A program made the position numbers and the translations under genes. This document shows positions 41,219 through 41,343 of a DNA stretch of 41,343 nucleotides, one piece after another. Numbering within the stretch: position 1 is the first letter of the stretch; every line of letters begins with the position of its first letter. The stretch is from positions 1 to 41,343 of the forward strand of contig VMSP01000040.1 of NCBI GenBank assembly GCA_013792135.1. Reading direction: 5' to 3'. The notes beneath the pieces are model-generated. The model searched no databases. It worked only from the letters and a program-made list of their open reading frames with translations, and was not told the DNA's origin. This DNA comes from Desulfocapsa sp. (GTDB lineage: Bacteria; Desulfobacterota; Desulfobulbia; Desulfobulbales; Desulfocapsaceae).

Positions 41219-41343
41219 AATTTAAGTCTTCGCATTCTGTGTAATGTTTGCTATAATTGTCTTTAATAGACAAGGAGGTCAACATGGCACCAAGATACAG
41301 AGTGACACTTACAAAAGAAGAGCGGAAGGATTTGGAAGTTATT
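41218..41343 (+). mobile_element. Left end of an IS630-family element at the window edge
   Basis: The IS begins after the TA at 41216-41217. It includes a promoter-like TTCGCA (41229-41234) and TATAAT (41252-41257) 17 bp apart, a strong aaggagg (41272-41278), and the transposase start at 41284. Its terminal sequence resembles the inverted end at 109-125. Confidence 0.75.
41284..41343 (+). CDS. IS630-family transposase, N-terminal fragment (cut by window edge)
   Basis: The first 20 residues, MAPRYRVTLTKEERKDLEVI, match the start of IS630-family transposases, a helix-turn-helix region. aaggagg lies 5 nt upstream. The window ends inside the gene, so nothing more can be judged. It is probably another copy of the element whose 3' end opens the window. 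Confidence 0.8.
   Translation, partial: MAPRYRVTLTKEERKDLEVI

Noticed and set aside
1-41343. CRISPR array, rRNA operon or prophage
   Set aside because: No regularly spaced direct repeats, no rRNA signature sequence and no phage structural genes were seen.

Overview
The window looks like a stretch of chromosome from a Desulfobulbales-like deltaproteobacterium (Desulfobacterota). This is judged from the gene set: CimA-type citramalate synthase, bacteriohemerythrin, a DUF4911 protein, a molybdopterin-domain protein with a C-terminal cysteine cluster, small Rho-N and cysteine-rich proteins, and a mono-heme Tol-like protein. That assignment is inference; no rRNA or tRNA gene is present. Most genes are housekeeping, but both ends and the first 13 kb are accessory or decayed DNA.

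Layout. (1) 1-2.2 kb: the 3' end of an IS630-family transposase, then an A+T-rich nuclease-like gene whose 5' end appears cut off by that IS, then a truncated amidohydrolase copy. (2) 2.3-7.6 kb: two exported proteins (a four-repeat protein and a mono-heme beta-propeller-like protein), a bacteriohemerythrin and pyruvate kinase. (3) 7.6-13 kb: a second decayed amidohydrolase copy, a SWIM/SNF2 helicase, the full-length amidohydrolase-fold protein (all recognisable metal ligands lost) and a ferritin. (4) 13.0-13.6 kb: a 147-bp MITE-like element between TA dinucleotides, a long hairpin, a 30-bp block also found upstream of pyk, and a terminator/attenuator before lysC. (5) 13.6-31.4 kb: a mostly rightward housekeeping run: lysC, cimA, a ComEA-like gene, miaA, recJ, purB, a DUF4911 gene, miaB, a PHP gene, trmL, serC, a radical SAM gene, rlmN, a SagB-type oxidoreductase, a Rho-N protein, hsp20 and a PilZ-like gene. 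(6) 31.4-40.2 kb: a small Cys-rich gene and cutA (leftward), coaX and ldcA (rightward), a leftward DUF1015-trmN-yifB group, then queD, queE and a molybdopterin-domain gene. (7) 40.2 kb to the end: one complete integron-type gene cassette (core site, gene with a HEPN-like Rx4H motif, attC), a second cassette gene for a tiny zinc-ribbon protein, and the 5' end of another IS630-family copy.

How the genes work together. lysC, cimA, serC and purB feed amino acid and purine synthesis. miaA, miaB, trmL, rlmN, trmN, queD and queE form an unusually dense RNA-modification set; MiaA, MiaB and TrmL act on the anticodon loop of overlapping tRNAs. Hemerythrin, ferritin and Hsp20 suit an anaerobe that handles oxygen, iron and protein stress.

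The most unusual observations are the cassette and IS junction at the right end, the IS-truncated nuclease gene at the left end, the three amidohydrolase copies (a pseudoenzyme plus two relics, one carrying an in-frame 528-bp deletion at a 4-bp microhomology), an internal start signal inside lysC, and a radical SAM protein with Cx4Cx2C spacing. Both window ends lie about 127 nt inside IS630 copies, so the window edges are probably assembly breaks at a repeated element.
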